Part shown: positions 6,852-9,640 of the stretch, piece by piece
Layout: every line of letters starts with the position of its first letter
Numbering within the stretch: the first letter of the stretch is position 1
NCBI GenBank assembly: GCA_023144115.1
Contig: JAGLGH010000367.1
Coordinates: 1-9,640, forward strand
Direction of reading: 5' to 3'
Source: Nanobdellota archaeon
GTDB lineage: Archaea > Nanobdellota > Nanobdellia > Woesearchaeales > JAGLGH01
DNA: 9,640 nucleotides
Notes under the pieces: model-generated
What the model saw: only the letters and a program-made list of their open reading frames with translations
Databases searched by the model: none
Told to the model about the DNA's origin: nothing
Made by a program: the position numbers and the translations under genes

Positions 6852-7724
6852 ATGAAAGAGTCAAGTTCAGAAACTAATGCAGGTAAAGGTAGTATCCACT
6901 CTCCTGGACGGAGAAGATTTTTTAAACAACTTCTTATAGGGGGTGCTGGGTTAGGGCTTGCTTATGTAGATGGAGTTCTGATTGAGCCAAATGATGTTGA
7001 TATTACTTATCATAATTATATCTCAGATAAAGTAATAAGCCCTTTTAGGATTGTTCATTTATCTGACCTTCATTTAGATAAGGGAAAAAGCCTGGAAGGT
7101 CGTACACCTTCACTTGTCAAGCGACTTCAGCCAGATCTCCTTTTAATGACTGGGGATTATATAAATAATTTTAAGCCAACAAAAAGTGAAATTGATTATC
7201 TTGACAGGTTTTCGTCAAAAATTTCAGCTAAAAATGGGAAATATGCTAGTTTTGGCAATTGGGATATTGAAGGCAAAGATAGGATGTTCAGGAACTCTGA
7301 TGTGATTCCTCTTAAAAATGAAATAAAATCTGTTAATATAGGTTATAATAATATAAACATTGCTGGATTAAATTATGAGTCCGCATCAAATTTGGATAAT
7401 TTGTTAGGGGATATGGATAGTTCAGGATTAAACATATTGCTTCATCATACGCCTGATCTAATCGAAGATGTTGCAAAAAAAGATATTGTTGATTTGTATC
7501 TTGCAGGCCATACTCATGGTGGACAGGTTAGGATACCTTTTTATGGAGCACTTGTTTGTTTCTCCAAGTTTGGAAAAAAATATGAATCAGGAAGATATGA
7601 GGTAGAAAACACAACTCTTTATGTAAATAGGGGATTAGGAGAATGCGGGGAGTTTCCTAAAATAAGATTATTCTGTAAACCAGAGATTACAGTGTTTGAT
7701 GTCTATCCCAACAGTATATCCTAG
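6852..7724 (+). CDS. Metallophosphoesterase with twin-arginine leader (YkuE/YaeI-like)
   Basis: This 290-residue enzyme belongs to the calcineurin-like phosphoesterases, which use two metal ions to cleave phosphoester bonds. Motifs in order: SDLHLD (Asp72, His74), TGDYINN (Asp102), GNWD (135-138), HH (198-199), and the strongly conserved GHTHGGQ (His220, His222). The family-typical NRGLGECG and KPEITVFDV close the protein. The N-terminus contains GRRRFFK (19-25) followed by a hydrophobic stretch to about 40. This fits a Tat signal or anchor, and YkuE of Bacillus subtilis is a known Tat substrate. Family relatives act on envelope lipids or cell-wall phospho-compounds; the substrate here is unknown. 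The usual GNHD motif reads GNWD, which replaces a histidine thought to help catalysis, a variant I believe also occurs in other members. The gene stands alone, with a TATA box at leaderless distance and a hairpin-rich spacer after it. Confidence 0.9.
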   Translation: MKESSSETNAGKGSIHSPGRRRFFKQLLIGGAGLGLAYVDGVLIEPNDVDITYHNYISDKVISPFRIVHLSDLHLDKGKSLEGRTPSLVKRLQPDLLLMTGDYINNFKPTKSEIDYLDRFSSKISAKNGKYASFGNWDIEGKDRMFRNSDVIPLKNEIKSVNIGYNNINIAGLNYESASNLDNLLGDMDSSGLNILLHHTPDLIEDVAKKDIVDLYLAGHTHGGQVRIPFYGALVCFSKFGKKYESGRYEVENTTLYVNRGLGECGEFPKIRLFCKPEITVFDVYPNSIS

Positions 7725-7854
7725 AATCTCGTGTAGAGATTGAAAAAATCTCTAAATTCTACTATCAGAATTATTATAACTTGGATACAATACCCCTATG
7801 CTTGCATAGGATTTCAAATTCCAAGTTGAGTTGGAGAGCAAAGCTCTCTAACTT
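7725..7854 (+). other. Hairpin-rich intergenic region (structured 3' UTR or small RNA candidate)
   Basis: No gene is seen between 7725 and 7925, but the first 130 bases hold a series of inverted repeats: AATCTC/GAGATT (7725-7730 with 7736-7741); an overlapping, mutually exclusive pair AGAGATT/AATCTCT (7735-7741 with 7747-7753); AATTCT/AGAATT (7755-7760 with 7767-7772); an outer stem AACTTGGA/TCCAAGTT (7778-7785 with 7820-7827) enclosing CCTATG-CTTG-CATAGG (7795-7810); and a 12-pair stem with two G-U pairs and an AAA loop (7828-7854). The inner CTTG loop closed by a G-C pair is a known very stable RNA tetraloop type. This much pairing suggests a folded RNA, either the 3' UTR of the phosphoesterase mRNA or a separate RNA. 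No C/D-box, tRNA or known riboswitch motif is seen. Confidence 0.5.
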
Positions 7855-7892
7855 ATTAATGAACTTGCAGTTTAATTTTATAAAAACATAAA

Positions 7893-7901
7893 TATTATAT
7901 A
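7893..7901 (+). promoter_or_regulatory. TATA box of the M50 protease gene
   Basis: TATTATATA is centred about 29 nt before the ATG at 7926. A second candidate, TTTATAAAAA at 7877-7886, would give a short 5' leader instead. An ATG at 7916 is out of frame and reaches a stop after 12 codons, so 7926 is taken as the start. Confidence 0.5.
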
Positions 7902-7925
7902 TTCTCACCATTCTTATGTTGCAAT

Positions 7926-8504
7926 ATGCTGATAACACCAAGAGAAATCTTTGACATGGTAGTGATGACCGCGTTTGTAGGATTCATCTTCGCTGACATG
8001 TTTGGCAAACTAAGAACACCAAAAAAGGATTATGATCCTTTAATCCATAGGCCCCATAGTGGTTTTAATTGGGATAATTTTAAATTTGCTATGATGGTAA
8101 TAGCTCCTGCGCTCATTCTCCATGAGCTTGGGCATAAGTTTGTTGCATTGCATTTTGGCATGGCAGCTACGTTTCATGCTGCATATTTCTGGCTTTTCCT
8201 GGGGTTGGCTCTGAAACTGATGCGGTTCAATTTCATATTCTTTGTTCCTGCTTATATTCTTGTGGCTGGCATGGCAACACCTTTGCAGCATTCATTGATA
8301 GCTTTTGCAGGCCCTTTTGTCAATCTTATCCTTTGGCTTGGCATTGCTGCATTAGTCAAATACGAGAAGATAGAGAAAAAGTATTACCCTTTTGCTATTA
8401 TAACATCAAAGGTAAACATGTTCCTTTTCATATTTAACATGATTCCTATACCCGGGTTTGATGGCTCTAAGGTGTTTTCAGGACTGATTGCTGCATTTTT
8501 TTGA
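7926..8504 (+). CDS. Site-2-protease-type membrane metalloprotease (M50 family)
   Basis: This 192-residue, multi-span membrane protein carries the two marks of the S2P/M50 family: the zinc-binding HELGH (His66, Glu67, His70) inside a hydrophobic segment, and NMIPIPGFDG (171-180), whose Asp179 supplies the third zinc ligand. The AFAGPFVNLIL stretch (127-135) is also typical. About six hydrophobic segments are visible (near 8-25, 52-75, 82-98, 103-120, 122-143 and 156-176). It is a minimal form with no PDZ or CBS domain. Such enzymes cut membrane-embedded substrates, often to release a transcription factor or clear signal-peptide remnants; no partner such as an anti-sigma-like membrane protein lies nearby. 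It has a TATA box at leaderless distance and ends 48 bp from the convergent ATPase gene. Confidence 0.92.
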   Translation: MLITPREIFDMVVMTAFVGFIFADMFGKLRTPKKDYDPLIHRPHSGFNWDNFKFAMMVIAPALILHELGHKFVALHFGMAATFHAAYFWLFLGLALKLMRFNFIFFVPAYILVAGMATPLQHSLIAFAGPFVNLILWLGIAALVKYEKIEKKYYPFAIITSKVNMFLFIFNMIPIPGFDGSKVFSGLIAAFF

Positions 8505-8510
8505 GTATAG

Positions 8511-8530
8511 AAAAAGAATTAAAATGAAAA
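8511..8530 (-). terminator. T-rich tract downstream of the AAA+ ATPase gene
   Basis: On the minus strand, transcripts leaving the ATPase stop at 8553 meet several T runs (complement of the A runs at 8511-8515, 8521-8524 and 8527-8530). Archaeal RNA polymerase commonly terminates at such tracts without a hairpin. This is inferred from composition only. Confidence 0.35.
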
Positions 8531-8552
8531 GGAACTTTAAATTAAATTCTAA

Positions 8553-9599
8553 TTAATTTTTTATTATCTCAATCGTATCATATTGCTGAGTCTGCTTAAC
8601 TTCTTCTGTATGCTCAAACTCTTTGCTGGCATATATCATAGCGTTGCGCTCTGCATTCTCTTCCTTAAGGTCTCGTATCTTCTCAGGATTTACTGACAGC
8701 TCTATCGCATGTTCATTGCATAGATTAAGCATCCTGCTTGGGCTCTTATCGCATTTCTTATAGATTGCCTGCAAATAAGTCTCATTGAATGGCTCAATCC
8801 CTATCCCTCCAAAGAACTCAACCCTTTTCATAATAAGATCTTTCATATCAGCAAAATCCAGCCCTTTGAGTTTTATGTTTAAGCGGTCTCTAAAATTATC
8901 TGATGTTTCTTTCTCTTCGCTTTCGCATTTGCTTCTAAATTTATTTATCTTTTCAGATGTTCCTGCACAGATTATGCCTATTGGCAATGATGATATAAGG
9001 GAATTGAGAAAATCAAAATTCTGTTTTGATATTGAATTAAAATCGTCAATCAGCAATACGAATCTTTTTCCGCCAAGTTTTTTTTTAATCAGGGAAATTA
9101 CTTCTTCTGTGGTCATGCTTAAATACGCTTTATTTATCCTTCTTTCATATATTGATATAAATGGGCTAACCAGAATTGGAAGAAAGCCTTTGCCTTCGAG
9201 GAGATTTTCTCCTTTCAGGGAAATGACAATGACTTTTTTTGAATATTTTTTTAGCTGTTTTGCAAGCCAGCAAAGGATAGTGCTCTTTCCATATCCTCTT
9301 GGCCCGCATATCGTGCCAAAATGTTTCTTTTCAATCACAAAAAGATTTAGCTTCTCCCTCTCCTTCTTGCAGCCTGTAATAAATTTTTCAATCGGGCTGA
9401 GAATCTCATTTCTGAATGGATTTTTTGAAAATCCCAGCCTTTTTTCCCAGTCCATCACAAAATCATCTGTTTCATGCCCTGATTTTGCAAATGTTTTATC
9501 AATTTTCAGATTGGCAAGCTTATCTTCTTCTTCATCATTCCTGCCTAAAAACGGCTCTTCAGGCTCATCTTCTTCAAACTTAAACTTAATAAATCCCAT
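8553..9599 (-). CDS. AAA+ ATPase, ExeA/Orc-like
   Basis: The 348-residue protein has an acidic N-terminal tail (9-26, mainly Glu/Asp), a lead-in with LGFSKNPF (55-62) as found at the start of ExeA-type ATPases, Walker A GPRGYGKST (99-107), Walker B FVLLIDD (180-186), a sensor-1-like region IICAGTSE (209-216) and a sensor-2-like SPSRMLNLC (286-294, Arg289). It ends in a charged tail. Nucleotide binding and hydrolysis are well supported. ExeA-like ATPases help assemble or pass secretion and pilus machinery through the wall, while Orc/Cdc6-like and transposase-partner ATPases load DNA machinery; the sequence does not decide between these, and no helix-turn-helix or winged-helix domain is clear. 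It is transcribed opposite to all other genes and has its own TATA box. Start ATG chosen because a TATA box lies at leaderless distance. Confidence 0.85.
   Translation of the reverse strand: MGFIKFKFEEDEPEEPFLGRNDEEEDKLANLKIDKTFAKSGHETDDFVMDWEKRLGFSKNPFRNEILSPIEKFITGCKKEREKLNLFVIEKKHFGTICGPRGYGKSTILCWLAKQLKKYSKKVIVISLKGENLLEGKGFLPILVSPFISIYERRINKAYLSMTTEEVISLIKKKLGGKRFVLLIDDFNSISKQNFDFLNSLISSLPIGIICAGTSEKINKFRSKCESEEKETSDNFRDRLNIKLKGLDFADMKDLIMKRVEFFGGIGIEPFNETYLQAIYKKCDKSPSRMLNLCNEHAIELSVNPEKIRDLKEENAERNAMIYASKEFEHTEEVKQTQQYDTIEIIKN
8557..8562 (+). terminator. T tract downstream of the M50 protease gene
   Basis: A run of six T residues on the plus strand lies 53 bases after the protease stop codon and is the first clear T tract a plus-strand transcript meets. 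It overlaps the last codons of the convergent ATPase gene. A role in termination is plausible but unproven. Confidence 0.3.
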
Positions 9600-9622
9600 G
9601 CTAACTCTCTGTATGCAGCATG

Positions 9623-9630
9623 TTTATATA
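9623..9630 (-). promoter_or_regulatory. TATA box of the AAA+ ATPase gene
   Basis: On the minus strand, TATATAAA (complement of TTTATATA at 9623-9630) is centred about 27 nt upstream of the ATG at 9599. The spacing equals that of the plus-strand genes and supports leaderless transcription. Confidence 0.6.
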
Positions 9631-9640
9631 TGTTTCTATA

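Noticed and set aside
7725..7854. Hairpin region as a miniature transposable element
   Set aside because: No terminal inverted repeats spanning the whole region and no flanking target-site duplication are visible. The stems are local and side by side, which fits a folded RNA better.
7916..7954. Alternative ATG upstream of the M50 protease start
   Set aside because: It is in a different frame and hits a stop after 12 codons, so it is not the start of the protease. A regulatory mini-ORF was considered but there is nothing to support it.
8040..8291. Minus-strand open frame of 83 codons inside the protease gene
   Set aside because: It is antisense to the HELGH region of a well-supported gene, has no own promoter or ribosome binding site that I can see, and shows no recognisable motif.
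1..9640. CRISPR array, tRNA/rRNA gene, transposase or integrase
   Set aside because: No regularly spaced direct repeats, no cloverleaf or rRNA-like sequence and no mobile-element protein were found on either strand by eye.

Overview
The window looks like a piece of an AT-rich archaeal chromosome, most likely from a DPANN-type archaeon of the Woesearchaeota/Pacearchaeota kind. Three things point there. Almost every gene that starts a transcription unit has an archaeal TATA-like box 24-29 nt before its start codon, which implies leaderless mRNAs. The gene at 3640 begins with the KGQ(L/V)TIFII-type membrane leader common in these genomes. The gene content is otherwise generic and compact. Lineage is inferred from these signs only; there is no rRNA or marker gene here.

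Layout from left to right. 1-160: the 3' end of a small membrane protein gene. 190-2632: a two-component pair, a membrane-bound histidine kinase with an extracytoplasmic Cache-like sensor followed by a single-domain (receiver-only) response regulator. 2722-3588: a ten-helix EamA/DMT-family transporter with its own leaderless promoter. 3640-6762: a two-gene operon for envelope proteins. The first has a class III (pilin-like) leader and two C-terminal Ig-like domains. The second is a 603-residue exported or anchored protein of unknown function with a short pentapeptide repeat and an enzyme-like C-terminal block. 6852-7724: a metallophosphoesterase of the YkuE/YaeI type with a twin-arginine leader. 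7725-7925: a 201-bp intergenic stretch holding several inverted repeats in a row. 7926-8504: a minimal site-2-protease-type M50 membrane metalloprotease. 8553-9599 (minus strand): an AAA+ ATPase resembling ExeA/Orc-type ATPases, with its promoter at the right edge of the window.

The shared theme is the cell envelope: sensing (kinase), transport, surface proteins, an exported phosphoesterase and an intramembrane protease. No CRISPR array, tRNA, rRNA, insertion sequence or integrase was found. The best candidates for something undescribed are the 3640-6762 surface-protein operon, especially the second protein, and the hairpin-rich spacer at 7725-7854. Neither is proven to be a new system. The remaining genes belong to well-known families.
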